A stretch of DNA of 64,000 nt from NCBI GenBank assembly GCA_000509105.1, contig BAIF02000109.1, positions 16,346 through 80,345 of the forward strand, in the 5' to 3' direction. The notes under the pieces are model-generated. The model was given only the letters and a program-made list of their open reading frames with translations. It searched no databases and was not told where the DNA came from. A program made the translations under genes and the position numbers. Below are positions 9,442 to 17,250 of this stretch, in pieces. Numbering within the stretch: position 1 is the first letter of the stretch; every line of letters begins with the position of its first letter. This DNA is from Clostridiales bacterium VE202-21. Its GTDB lineage: Bacteria; Bacillota; Clostridia; Lachnospirales; Lachnospiraceae.

Positions 9442-9869
9442 ATTTAGATTTTCATGATTATATAACGGAAGTATTAAGTCTTCAAGAGGTGGATGCTGAC
9501 AGCTATTCACCTCTTGTTCTGGCGTTTATCGGTGATTGCGTCTACGATCTGGTTATCAAGTCTATGATCATCAGCCGGGGAAATAAACAGGTGCATAAAC
9601 TGCATGAAGAGACAAGCAGATTTGTACAGGCGTCCACCCAGTCTCTGATGATGCGCACAATGCAGCAGCACCTGACAGAAGAAGAGCATGCCATCTACAG
9701 AAGGGGCAGAAATGCCAAATCTGTATCACCGGCAAAGAATCAGTCCATCACGGATTACAGGAGGGCAACGGGATTTGAGGCGCTGCTCGGTTACCTGTAT
9801 CTAAAAAAGGATTATGAAAGGCTCATGGCTCTGGTAAAAGCAGGACTGGACAGCCTGAGTGAAATTTAA
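9426..9869 (+). CDS. mrnC: Mini-ribonuclease III
   Basis: Mini-III is an RNase III-type catalytic domain without the double-strand RNA-binding domain, known in Bacillus for trimming 23S rRNA ends. The 147-residue length fits. [19 protein letters not shown] carries the acidic catalytic motif, and [18 protein letters not shown] the second conserved helix. It starts inside the cysS end (16-nt overlap) and is followed by rlmB, as in many Firmicutes. Confidence 0.93.
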   Translation: MEESINLDFHDYITEVLSLQEVDADSYSPLVLAFIGDCVYDLVIKSMIISRGNKQVHKLHEETSRFVQASTQSLMMRTMQQHLTEEEHAIYRRGRNAKSVSPAKNQSITDYRRATGFEALLGYLYLKKDYERLMALVKAGLDSLSEI

Positions 9870-9935
9870 GCGAAACAGTATAGTCAAAGACCAGGGGAAC
9901 ATCCGTGATTTCTTTGGATATAAATGGAGAATATA

Positions 9936-10706
9936 ATGCAGGAAAATAATAGAAATGAAAGAGAACAAAACGACAATACGCTGATAATTGAAGGCCGCAA
10001 TGCAGTGCTGGAGGCTTTCCGTTCAGGCAGGCCGATTGATAAAGTATTCATATTGGATGGGTGCCAGGATGGTCCGATACGGACAATAGTCAGGGAGGCG
10101 AAAAAGCACGATACCATATTAAATTTTGTGGGAAAGGAAAGACTGTCGCAGCTTTCGGAAACAGGCAAGCATCAGGGTGTGGTGGCCTGTGCTGCTGCAT
10201 ACGAGTATGCAGATATCGAAGATATGTTCAAACTTGCAGAAAAAAAGGGTGAGGATCCGTTTTTTATTCTGCTGGATAATATAGAAGACCCGCATAACTT
10301 GGGTGCAATCATCCGTACGGCGAATCTGGCGGGGGCCCATGGCGTTATCATACCAAAACGCAGGGCAGTCGGCCTGACAGCTGTAGTGGCGAAGACTTCC
10401 GCGGGCGCACTGAATTATACGCCGGTGGCGAAGGTAACAAACCTGGCGAAGACAATGGAAGAATTAAAGGAACGGGGTATGTGGTTCGTCTGCGCGGATA
10501 TGGGCGGAGAATTCATGTACAAACTGAATCTGACCGGCCCCATTGGGCTTGTGATCGGGAGCGAAGGGGAAGGTGTGGGACGTCTTGTAAAAGAAAAGTG
10601 TGATTTTATTGCCGCTATTCCTATGAAAGGCGAGATCGACTCCCTGAATGCATCCGTAGCGGCGGGGGTGCTGGCCTACGAGATTGTCCGACAGAGAATG
10701 CTCTAA
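9936..10706 (+). CDS. rlmB: 23S rRNA (guanosine-2'-O)-methyltransferase, TrmH/SpoU family
   Basis: This SAM-dependent enzyme methylates a 23S rRNA guanosine ribose. The SPOUT motifs are clear: NLGAIIRTANLAGAHGV (motif 1), IGLVIGSEGEGVG (motif 2) and SLNASVAAGVLAYE (motif 3), preceded by an N-terminal RNA-binding part with EGRNAVLEAFRSGRPIDKV. I chose ATG 9936 because GGAGAA lies about 6 nt before it; the ATG at 9924 has no ribosome site. It gives 256 residues, normal for the family. In Bacillus a gene for the NYN-domain nuclease Rae1 (YacP) lies between rlmB and sigH; here it is absent and sigH follows after 54 bp. Confidence 0.93.
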   Translation: MQENNRNEREQNDNTLIIEGRNAVLEAFRSGRPIDKVFILDGCQDGPIRTIVREAKKHDTILNFVGKERLSQLSETGKHQGVVACAAAYEYADIEDMFKLAEKKGEDPFFILLDNIEDPHNLGAIIRTANLAGAHGVIIPKRRAVGLTAVVAKTSAGALNYTPVAKVTNLAKTMEELKERGMWFVCADMGGEFMYKLNLTGPIGLVIGSEGEGVGRLVKEKCDFIAAIPMKGEIDSLNASVAAGVLAYEIVRQRML

Positions 10707-10760
10707 AAAGGGCGTGATTTTCAATAGAGCAGAGGATTACCGTTGGAAAGGAAAAGGCCG

Positions 10761-11375
10761 ATGGAGAAATATGACACACTTGCAGATGAACAGTTGATAT
10801 TGGAGTTTCGAAAAGGTAATTCAGAAATTATGGATTATCTGATGGTAAAGTATAAAACCATGGTTCGTAAAAAAGCGAGAGCTATGTATCTCATAGGCGG
10901 TGAGAATGAAGATCTGATACAGGAAGGTATGATAGGGCTGATTAAGGCAGTAAGGGACTTCAGTCCTTCTCAGGGCGCCTCCTTTGCCAGCTTTGCAGAA
11001 CTGTGTGTGTCCCGGCAGATGTATACGGCAATAGAGGCATCCAAGAGAAAAAAGCATATGCCGCTTAATTCTTATATTTCCCTGTATGAGGCCGGGGAAG
11101 GCACGGATGAGGAAAAAAAGATACCTCTGATTGATACGATAGAACCTGTTGTGGAAAATAATCCGGAGACCTTGTATTTTGGCAGAGAGATGACAGAGGT
11201 ATTTGTGGAGGAACTGAAAGGAAATCTCAGTGCCCTGGAAAACCATGTGTTGTATCTGCATCTGATGGGAACGGATTATAAAACTATAGCCGAGCTGCTG
11301 GGAAAAAGTCCCAAAGCCATAGACAACGCGCTCCAGCGGATTCGGGGAAAGGCCGAGAAGCTGCTGGCAAGATAG
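10761..11375 (+). CDS. sigH: RNA polymerase sporulation sigma factor SigH
   Basis: Sigma-H directs transition-state and early sporulation genes. The 204-residue protein has region 2 (NEDLIQEGMIGLIKAVRDF, then FASFAELCVSRQMYTAIEA) and region 4 with a helix-turn-helix near the C-terminus (LMGTDYKTIAELLGKSPKAI). The KHMPLNSYISLYE linker is characteristic of SigH. ATG 10761 has GGAAAGG upstream; the TTG at 10743 is less likely. Its place after rlmB in the cysES-mrnC-rlmB cluster matches Bacillus gene order and supports the name. Confidence 0.93.
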   Translation: MEKYDTLADEQLILEFRKGNSEIMDYLMVKYKTMVRKKARAMYLIGGENEDLIQEGMIGLIKAVRDFSPSQGASFASFAELCVSRQMYTAIEASKRKKHMPLNSYISLYEAGEGTDEEKKIPLIDTIEPVVENNPETLYFGREMTEVFVEELKGNLSALENHVLYLHLMGTDYKTIAELLGKSPKAIDNALQRIRGKAEKLLAR

Positions 11376-11466
11376 CGGTTTTTCTGCCTTATATACGAGA
11401 TGAGGACAAGGCAAAGAGCTGTATCAGCTCAGACAGGCTGAACTGTTACAATGAGATAGATGAAAG

Positions 11467-11503
11467 AATCTGGTAATGACGGAAAGGTCTTGCCAGATTT
11501 TTT
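11467..11503 (+). terminator. Probable terminator after sigH
   Basis: AATCTGG (11467-11473) pairs with CCAGATT (11493-11499) and is followed by TTTT. It lies about 90 bp after the sigH stop. The 349-bp gap to the next gene holds this hairpin, the 34-bp inverted repeat at 11599 and the promoter/operator at 11658; I see no gene in it. Confidence 0.65.
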
Positions 11504-11598
11504 GATTTAAGAGGCAGATGCCCATGGAGCGTGCCTGAAAATTCTTTGTTGCAATATGCCGCTTCACTTTACGGTCTGAACAGTCACAACAAGCAAAG

Positions 11599-11632
11599 TT
11601 ACTATGAACGGCCTATGGGCCGTGCATAGTAA
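11599..11632. repeat. 34-bp inverted repeat upstream of the GntR/ABC operon
   Basis: TTACTATG and ACGGCC are mirrored as GGCCGT and CATAGTAA around a TATG loop, with single unpaired bases between the two stem blocks. There is no T tract. It is probably an RNA hairpin or a dispersed palindromic repeat, ahead of the operon promoter. Confidence 0.6.
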
Positions 11633-11657
11633 ACAAGCAACTCATTATTTGGAGTAA

Positions 11658-11702
11658 ACAGTATAAAACAGTTGACAACAGTGACATACTGTTATATACT
11701 GT
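11658..11702 (+). promoter_or_regulatory. Promoter and probable operator of the GntR/ABC operon
   Basis: TTGACA (11672-11677) and TATACT (11695-11700) are 17 bp apart. ACAGTATA (11658-11665) is mirrored by TATACTGT (11695-11702) overlapping the -10 box, and ACAGT/ACTGT flank the middle of the spacer (11678-11692). Nested dyads over a promoter just upstream of a GntR gene suggest autorepression. Confidence 0.7.
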
Positions 11703-11724
11703 TTATAGACAAAGGAGGGAGAAA

Positions 11725-12096
11725 ATGAAGCTGATAATTAACAATTCTTCCATGCAGCCAATCTACGAGCAGATCGTAGCGCAGGTCAGAAATAAGATCA
11801 TGCAGGGGGAACTTGAAGAAGATACAGCGCTTCCGTCTGTCAGAACATTGGCGAAGGATCTGAGAGTCAGCGCACTGACCGTAAAAAAGGCCTATGATAC
11901 CCTGGAACAGGAAGGGTTTGTCGTAACCGTTCATGGAAAGGGAAGCTTTGTAGCCTGTGCGAATCAGGAACTGATGCTGGAGGAGAAGAAGAAAGAAGTG
12001 GAAGCCGACCTGGAAAAAGCGATCAGGAAGGGGAGAAGCTGTGGAATGAGCAATGAAGAGATTACAGAGTTATTTCAGATTATCTTGGAGGATTAG
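11725..12096 (+). CDS. GntR-family transcriptional regulator, YtrA subfamily
   Basis: This 123-residue regulator has the winged helix at its N-terminus (PIYEQIVAQVRNKIMQGEL; LPSVRTLAKDLRVSALTVKK; GFVVTVHGKGSFVA) and only a short helical dimerisation tail. That is the YtrA layout, usually found in front of ABC exporter genes it represses. AAAGGAGGGAG precedes ATG 11725. The ATPase gene starts 2 bp after its stop. The operator-like dyads at 11658-11702 suggest autorepression. Many relatives respond to cell-wall-active agents, but no inducer can be read from the sequence. Confidence 0.9.
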   Translation: MKLIINNSSMQPIYEQIVAQVRNKIMQGELEEDTALPSVRTLAKDLRVSALTVKKAYDTLEQEGFVVTVHGKGSFVACANQELMLEEKKKEVEADLEKAIRKGRSCGMSNEEITELFQIILED

Positions 12097-12098
12097 CT

Positions 12099-12950
12099 AT
12101 GGTATTAAAATTACAAAACGTAGAAAAACATTATGAAAAGTTTGATCTGCAGTGTTCTCTGGAGGTACACAAGGGATGTGTTACAGGACTGATCGGTCAG
12201 AATGGGGCAGGAAAAAGTACCACATTTAAGGCGGTGTTAGGATTAATCGATATCGACGGCGGGAAGATCGAACTCTTCGGAAAAGACATCAAGAAGCTTG
12301 GAACGGAAGAAAGAGAAAAACTGGGTGTTGTACTTTCTGACTCGGGTTTCAGTGGTTACCTTTGTATAAAGGACCTCATTCCGGTGATGGCCAGTATGTA
12401 TCCGGGGTTTGATAAAGTGGAATTTGAAAAAAGGTGCAGAACATTCGAGATTCCATTTGAAAAAAAGATCAAAGAATTTTCTACCGGTATGAAAGCAAAG
12501 CTGAAAGTTTTGGTTGCGATGTCGCATAAAGCCAGCCTGCTGATCCTGGATGAGCCGACGGTCGGACTGGATGTGATGGCCAGAAATGAGCTGCTGGATA
12601 TGATGCGGGAGTATATGGAAGACGGAGAGAGCTCCATTCTGATCAGTTCCCATATATCAAGCGATCTGGAAGGACTTTGTGATGACATTTATATGATTCA
12701 TAACGGCAGGATTATTATGCACGAAGAGACCGACAGGCTCCTGAGTGACTATGGAGTAATCAAGGTGACTGAAGCACAGTATGAGAAGCTGGATAAGCGT
12801 TTTATCATAAAAAGGAAGAGAGAAGGCTATGGCTATAGCTGCCTGACAAATGAAAAACAGTTTTACCTGGATAATTATCCGGATGCCACAATTGAACGCG
12901 GTAATATTGATGAAACAATAGCAATGATGATACGAGGTGAAGGAAAATGA
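12099..12950 (+). CDS. ABC transporter ATP-binding protein
   Basis: The 283-residue ATPase has Walker A GQNGAGKST, the signature region FSTGMKAKLKVL (a degenerate LSGGQ), Walker B LLILDEPTVGLD, and the switch His in ISSHISSDLE. The C-terminal ~70 residues are an accessory part typical of the BcrA/YtrB-type exporter group. It is translated directly after the YtrA-type regulator, and its stop overlaps the ATG of the permease gene, so it is the motor of that membrane protein. Substrate unknown. Confidence 0.93.
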   Translation: MVLKLQNVEKHYEKFDLQCSLEVHKGCVTGLIGQNGAGKSTTFKAVLGLIDIDGGKIELFGKDIKKLGTEEREKLGVVLSDSGFSGYLCIKDLIPVMASMYPGFDKVEFEKRCRTFEIPFEKKIKEFSTGMKAKLKVLVAMSHKASLLILDEPTVGLDVMARNELLDMMREYMEDGESSILISSHISSDLEGLCDDIYMIHNGRIIMHEETDRLLSDYGVIKVTEAQYEKLDKRFIIKRKREGYGYSCLTNEKQFYLDNYPDATIERGNIDETIAMMIRGEGK

Positions 12951-13603
12951 AAGGGTTAATAATTAAAGATCTCTGTTTACTAAAAAATCAGCTGAATTTC
13001 TTTTATATTATATGTATTGTTGGTATTATGATGGCATTTACAAATATGAATCTGCTATTTATCATGAATTATATTACAATCATTTTCACAATGTTTACAC
13101 TGACCACCATAAGCTATGATGAGCTTGACAATGGAAGAGCGTTTTTATTTACGCTTCCCATTACCAGAAAAGGGTATGTCATCGAGAAATATATGCTGGG
13201 GATTTTGATCGCTGCTGTGGCATGGATGGTTTCAGGTGGAATCGTATTAGTATTTACTGTACTCCGGTATCCTGGGACAGATATTACGGAAAGTGTGATA
13301 AGCATGATATTTTATCTGATCATTGCAATTGTATTTCTAGATTTTACACTGCCTGTCCAGTTGAAATTCGGTGTTGATAAAAGCAGGATAGCAATTATCG
13401 GAGTGGTGGGAGCTGTTTTTTTGGTGGTATTTGCCGTGGTGAAGCTTTTGGGGATGATGGGGATAGATCTGGTTCTTATAATTGACAGCCTTCCATCTGC
13501 AGGACTCGCAGGGGTGGCGTTGTTTGCAGGCATTGGGTGTATACTGTTGACTGTGGTCTCCTATCTCGCATCATTAAAGATTATTGAGAAAAAGCAGTAT
13601 TGA
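12947..13603 (+). CDS. ABC-2 type membrane permease
   Basis: The 218-residue protein has about six hydrophobic segments (starting near residues 15, 35, 78, 108, 145 and 185) and the usual internal ELDNGRAFLFTLPITRKGYV stretch of small ABC-2 permeases that pair with YtrB-like ATPases. Its ATG overlaps the ATPase stop. No peptidase or binding protein is present, so this is most likely an exporter or a stress-response ABC pair. Confidence 0.85.
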   Translation: MKGLIIKDLCLLKNQLNFFYIICIVGIMMAFTNMNLLFIMNYITIIFTMFTLTTISYDELDNGRAFLFTLPITRKGYVIEKYMLGILIAAVAWMVSGGIVLVFTVLRYPGTDITESVISMIFYLIIAIVFLDFTLPVQLKFGVDKSRIAIIGVVGAVFLVVFAVVKLLGMMGIDLVLIIDSLPSAGLAGVALFAGIGCILLTVVSYLASLKIIEKKQY

Positions 13604-13620
13604 CAAGTGTCTTACAGGCG

Positions 13621-13677
13621 TTGGATGGGGCCGCAAAAGGAAGGTAAAGCCGCCGTCCTTTTGCTAGGTACATCCAA
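13621..13677. repeat. 57-bp imperfect inverted repeat after the ABC operon
   Basis: TTGGATG (13621-13627) is mirrored by CATCCAA (13671-13677), and GCAAAAGGA by TCCTTTTGC inside it. Transcribed, it forms a two-block hairpin with no T run beyond TTTGAC. It may end or stabilise the ABC mRNA, or be a remnant of a mobile palindrome. Confidence 0.6.
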
Positions 13678-13707
13678 TTTGACTTTTGATAAATTTTCAA
13701 ATATATG

Positions 13708-13737
13708 TTGACAATTAGACTAGGTTTAGTGTATATT
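13708..13737 (+). promoter_or_regulatory. Promoter of tRNA-Thr
   Basis: TTGACA (13708-13713) and TATATT (13732-13737) are separated by 18 bp and lie 28 bp before the tRNA. Confidence 0.75.
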
Positions 13738-13765
13738 AATATCGTTGCGTAAGTAACGCGCACAG

Positions 13766-13838
13766 GCTGTCGTGGCTCAGTCGGTAGAGCGTCGCCTTGG
13801 TAAGGCGGAGGTCGGCGGTTCGATTCCGCTCGACAGCT
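13766..13838 (+). tRNA. tRNA-Thr (anticodon GGT)
   Basis: The acceptor is GCTGTCG/CGACAGC with seven perfect pairs. The D stem is GCTC/GAGC, the anticodon stem is TCGCC/GGCGG with loop TTGGTAA, and the T stem is GGCGG/CCGCT. The discriminator is T, and CCA is not encoded. It is a single-gene unit with its own promoter and terminator. Confidence 0.95.
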
Positions 13839-13854
13839 TTTTAAATTTTTTCAG

Positions 13855-13877
13855 ACTCCCTAAGGGGAGTATTTTTT
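13855..13877 (+). terminator. Terminator of tRNA-Thr
   Basis: ACTCCC (13855-13860) pairs with GGGAGT (13865-13870) and is followed by a run of seven T. It starts 17 bp after the tRNA. Confidence 0.85.
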
Positions 13878-13974
13878 TGCAGTAATTTCCGTACCACCAA
13901 ACGAATCAATACGCTGCTCCCGTTCAGCCGCCGCCTCCAGGCGACGAACTTTCCTACCGACAGGATGCACCATG

Positions 13975-14421
13975 TCACAGATCTTCTGAATCTAAAATAA
14001 TAGTAAAGGGACCGTCGTTGATGAGGCTGACTTTCATTTCTGCCCCGAAACTTCCGGTCTGCACATTGGGGACGGATGCCCTGCATTTTTCTATGATATA
14101 TTCATAGAGGGCATTCGCCCTGTCAGGCTGGCCTGCTTCTATGAAGCTGGGGCGGTTCCCTTTTTTACAGTTTGCGTACAGCGTGAACTGTGAAATCAAC
14201 AGAAGGCTGCCATCCACGTCAGCCAGAGAGAGGTTTGTCTTGCCGTTCTCATCCTCAAATATTCTAAGCCCTGTCATCTTACGTACCAGCTTGTCTGCAG
14301 TCTCCTCGGTGTCTCTGTCGGATACGCCAATCAGTACGAGAAACCCCTTTTCAATAGAACCAATTACATTGCCTTCCACTGCTACTGAAGCCTCGGATAC
14401 TCTCTGTATCAAAAATTTCAT
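13975..14421 (-). CDS. dtd: D-aminoacyl-tRNA deacylase
   Basis: Dtd removes D-amino acids (and glycine from tRNA-Ala) mis-attached to tRNA. The 148-residue length is normal. The N-terminal [17 protein letters not shown], the [17 protein letters not shown] motif and the C-terminal [18 protein letters not shown] (cross-subunit Gly-Pro-type region; here NDGPFT) are visible. The start at 14421 follows GGAGGAATCATAAA on the minus strand; an earlier in-frame start at 14445 lacks a ribosome site. It is transcribed alone. Confidence 0.95.
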   Translation of the reverse strand: MKFLIQRVSEASVAVEGNVIGSIEKGFLVLIGVSDRDTEETADKLVRKMTGLRIFEDENGKTNLSLADVDGSLLLISQFTLYANCKKGNRPSFIEAGQPDRANALYEYIIEKCRASVPNVQTGSFGAEMKVSLINDGPFTIILDSEDL

Positions 14422-14637
14422 TTTATGATTCCTCCGTTTTTGCAATTCTTTCAGTATTTATTCTATACTGAAGGACGGATAAAGTCCAGCAGGTATAGTA
14501 AAAACCTCTGTTTAATTTGCAGCAGCACATGAGACTCGTTTTCTGACCACTTGCCTTCCCATTTTTACCACATGCGCCTTTTGTATTTACAAGGGAGTTT
14601 ATATATGGTTAGATAAATGGGTGGAAAGGGAAATGAG

Positions 14638-15090
14638 ATGAAAATACGAATTGAAATTGATGAGAATTTAACAGAGGAAGAGGTCATTATCAGAAGCAGC
14701 AGCCTGAATGACCAGGTGCAGAAAGTGCAGAAGGCGCTGAGCGAAATCTCCAGGCAGGAGCAGCGGATCGTATTCTACAAGGAAGAGACAGAGTACTATC
14801 TGATGCTTACCGATATCCTTTTCTTCGAGACTGACGGAAAGGCAATCCATGCACATACGGTGGATGACATTTACAAAATCCGGCACCGCCTGTATGAACT
14901 GGAGGAGATTCTGCCGGGATATTTCATGAGAGTATCCAAGTCTACGATATTGAACACGAAAAGCATCTATGCAATCAATCGTTCCGTATCCACTTCCTGT
15001 GTGGTCCAGTTTAAGGAAACACACAAACAGGTATATGTATCCAGATATTATTACAAGCCGCTTCGAAACCGGCTGGAAGAAAAGAGGTAA
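14638..15090 (+). CDS. LytTR-domain DNA-binding protein without a receiver domain
   Basis: The 150-residue protein has a short N-terminal part and a LytTR DNA-binding domain (VFYKEETEYYLMLTDILFFETDGKAIHAHT, given here only as landmarks around residues 47-80; then MRVSKSTILNTKSIYAIN near 100). No phospho-receiver is present. Stand-alone LytTR regulators of this size in Clostridia usually sit before a small membrane protein they regulate, as here. GGAAAGGGA lies about 8 nt before ATG 14638; codon 14617 is less likely. The next gene starts 4 bp after its stop. Confidence 0.88.
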   Translation: MKIRIEIDENLTEEEVIIRSSSLNDQVQKVQKALSEISRQEQRIVFYKEETEYYLMLTDILFFETDGKAIHAHTVDDIYKIRHRLYELEEILPGYFMRVSKSTILNTKSIYAINRSVSTSCVVQFKETHKQVYVSRYYYKPLRNRLEEKR

Positions 15091-15094
15091 GGAC

Positions 15095-15760
15095 ATGAAA
15101 AAAGAACGATTATTCTGGGGAATATTTTTTATCATTGGGGCGGTGCTTCTGGTCATCAGCAGACTTGGAATCCTGAATACAAGGATCAGTATCTGGATGC
15201 TGCTCTTGTCTGTGATCTTTGCAGCGACACTGATTAAGAGTGCGATCCACAGAAGCATACCGGGAGTATTGTTTTCTCTGGCTTTTCTCTGCATTATTTA
15301 TGCAGAGCCGCTGGGAATTACGGCACTGACCCCATGGACGGTTCTGGGAGCGGCTCTTCTCGGAAGTATCGGCGCGGCATTTTTGTACCGTCCGGAGCGG
15401 AGCTGGCATCAACACAGTACCCACTTTGACGGCAGCTTCAGCGAAGTGGAGACGATAGACGGGGATGCGATGAGGATGGAAAGCTCTTTTGGCTCCAGCA
15501 TTAAGTATATTAACTCCGAAGACTTCAGGGGAGCTGGTATCCATTGTTCCTTCGGTGCCATGAAGGTGTACTTTGACCATGCACAGGTTCCTCAGGGGCA
15601 GGCAGCTGTTAAGCTGGATGTTTCCTTTGGTGGTGTGGAACTCTATATTCCACGCAGCTGGCAGGTGGTAAATCAGTTGAGCGCAGCATTCGGGGGGTTG
15701 ACGAGAAGGGAAGATGCCAGCCGGACGGGACAGTTTCTCTGGTGCTCAATGGGAAAGTGA
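15095..15760 (+). CDS. LiaF-like membrane protein
   Basis: The first ~95 residues carry four short hydrophobic segments of the LiaF transmembrane (DUF5668) type. The C-terminal ~100 residues form the LiaF/'cell wall-active antibiotics response' beta domain, with repeated short strands such as ESSFGSSIKYI, IHCSFGAMKVYF and LDVSFGGVELYIP. In Bacillus, LiaF restrains the LiaRS envelope-stress system; here the partner is the LytTR protein 4 bp upstream. AGAGGTAAGGAC precedes ATG 15095. Function in envelope stress is inferred from the family. Confidence 0.85.
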   Translation: MKKERLFWGIFFIIGAVLLVISRLGILNTRISIWMLLLSVIFAATLIKSAIHRSIPGVLFSLAFLCIIYAEPLGITALTPWTVLGAALLGSIGAAFLYRPERSWHQHSTHFDGSFSEVETIDGDAMRMESSFGSSIKYINSEDFRGAGIHCSFGAMKVYFDHAQVPQGQAAVKLDVSFGGVELYIPRSWQVVNQLSAAFGGLTRREDASRTGQFLWCSMGK

Positions 15761-15810
15761 GCTTTTCCGGAGTTACAATTATTTATATATAGCAACGGTA
15801 CATGAGAGGA

Positions 15811-15862
15811 AGAAAGCCCTGCTTATCCGAATTGGATAAGCTTTCGCTGGCTTTCTCCTTTT
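15811..15862. terminator. Bidirectional terminator
   Basis: AGAAAGCC and GCTTATCC are mirrored by GGATAAGC and GGCTTTCT, followed by CCTTTTTA. It lies between the LiaF-like gene (+) and the convergent membrane protein gene (-). Confidence 0.8.
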
Positions 15863-15897
15863 TATGCTGAGGGATTGGATACCCAAAGAAAACCTAA

Positions 15898-16485
15898 TCA
15901 GGAGGGGAAAACGAACAGGCCGGCTGCCGGAGGGTAATAAGTGAAGATGAGAAAGCATACACCTGTAATCAGGACACATATGAAATAGAAAAAGGCAGGG
16001 CCCGACAGTCCCCGGCACTTCGCTCCTGATTTTGTTTTGAATATTTTATCGAAAAGGGTGTTCTCTATATGTCCGGGCAGTAGAAGGGAGTGGCAGCGCA
16101 CATAAAATGCGGTTAAGACGCTGAATAGAAATGTTAGAATATCCAGCGCCAGCGTATGGAATCCCAGAATTCCTGTGTAAGTATAAAAGATAACGGGAAT
16201 CACCCATGTTCCTGCCAGTATGCCGGCTAGATCTGCCCGGATCAGCCGTTGATAGTGTCCCGACAGAAAGAAGTATTCCGCGGCACAGAATAACAACATT
16301 GGGAAATAGAGAAGCTTCATATGTTCCCAGGTGGATTCATTTACAGGGGCAAAAAGCCCGATAATGGAGTTATTACCTGTCCAGCTGTAGACAAAATGAA
16401 GCAGTGTTCCTGCAGCAGAGACAAAGATGACTCCGATGATTGTACTGATAAACAGCCGCTTATTTCTTTTGTTAAAAGGTTTCAT
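15898..16485 (-). CDS. Membrane protein, DUF6512-like
   Basis: The 195-residue protein has about six hydrophobic segments. After the first comes the stretch FAPVNESTWEHMKLLYFP, which I recall as typical of a conserved clostridial membrane family (DUF6512). No catalytic motif or known function is apparent. The start at 16485 follows TTGGAGGGTGCCTTA on the minus strand; an upstream in-frame start at 16569 has no ribosome site. It is convergent with the LiaF-like gene and divergent from the next gene. Confidence 0.7.
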   Translation of the reverse strand: MKPFNKRNKRLFISTIIGVIFVSAAGTLLHFVYSWTGNNSIIGLFAPVNESTWEHMKLLYFPMLLFCAAEYFFLSGHYQRLIRADLAGILAGTWVIPVIFYTYTGILGFHTLALDILTFLFSVLTAFYVRCHSLLLPGHIENTLFDKIFKTKSGAKCRGLSGPAFFYFICVLITGVCFLIFTYYPPAAGLFVFPS

Positions 16486-16688
16486 TAAGGCACCCTCCAA
16501 AAGGATATTTTTTCTAATAGTATGTGCGGAATAACGAGTTCTATACCTGGTTTTTACCGGATGCCACATTTTGTCGATTTTTGTTATAATATGTCGGAAA
16601 ATAGAGTGATTTCCATGAGATTATGATATAATACAAAAAGATTCAGGGGTGATTTTTCGGTGCAGGCTTGAACGAGGGGGGTAATACC

Positions 16689-17018
16689 ATGAAGAGCCTG
16701 GACAGAGAAGATCTTGTTCCGTTAAGAAAATGCCTTGATGAACTGTTGGATTTTATTCATGAACTTCAGATGGAAGAGATTCCATATTTTTACAGGTGTC
16801 TTGAAAATATGAAATACAATCTGGAGATCTGTTTTCTTGTACAGTATGAGGGATGGGAGCAGATGGAACAGATTTTAGTACGGGACTGGAGCGCTGCAAA
16901 TCATGCGATGCTTGGTATTCCAGGATTCGATTTTGCTGCGGAGAGCGCGGCGGAAAAGGCAGAATTAGACTGCCGGTTTATAGAACTGCTTGCCAATATT
17001 GAAACTTTTTTGGCATAG
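16689..17018 (+). CDS. Hypothetical protein, helical, 109 residues
   Basis: I do not recognise the family. The protein is acidic and predicted mostly alpha-helical, with conserved-looking stretches LRKCLDELLDFIHELQMEEI and GIPGFDF, and no signal peptide or membrane helix. GAGGGGGG lies about 8 nt before ATG 16689; a TTG at 16668 is less likely. It stands alone. The 232 bp to the next gene contain nothing I can identify. Confidence 0.6.
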   Translation: MKSLDREDLVPLRKCLDELLDFIHELQMEEIPYFYRCLENMKYNLEICFLVQYEGWEQMEQILVRDWSAANHAMLGIPGFDFAAESAAEKAELDCRFIELLANIETFLA

Positions 17019-17250
17019 TTAAGCAAGAGTTCCCTATCTTTCAGGGGAGCGGGTCTATATGTGCCACGGTCTGCAAAAAGCCGTCCGGATAATATTACGC
17101 CGGTCTTCTGTATGTCTATGAGATCCAAGATAAAGGAGCAGAAAGAAAAGACAGGAGACTGGCAGAGAGCAACGATGTAATCTGTTATAGTCTGCGGCAG
17201 GTGTGGAAACACTCACTTCAGCAGCCTAGGACTCAATTGGAGAGTGAATG

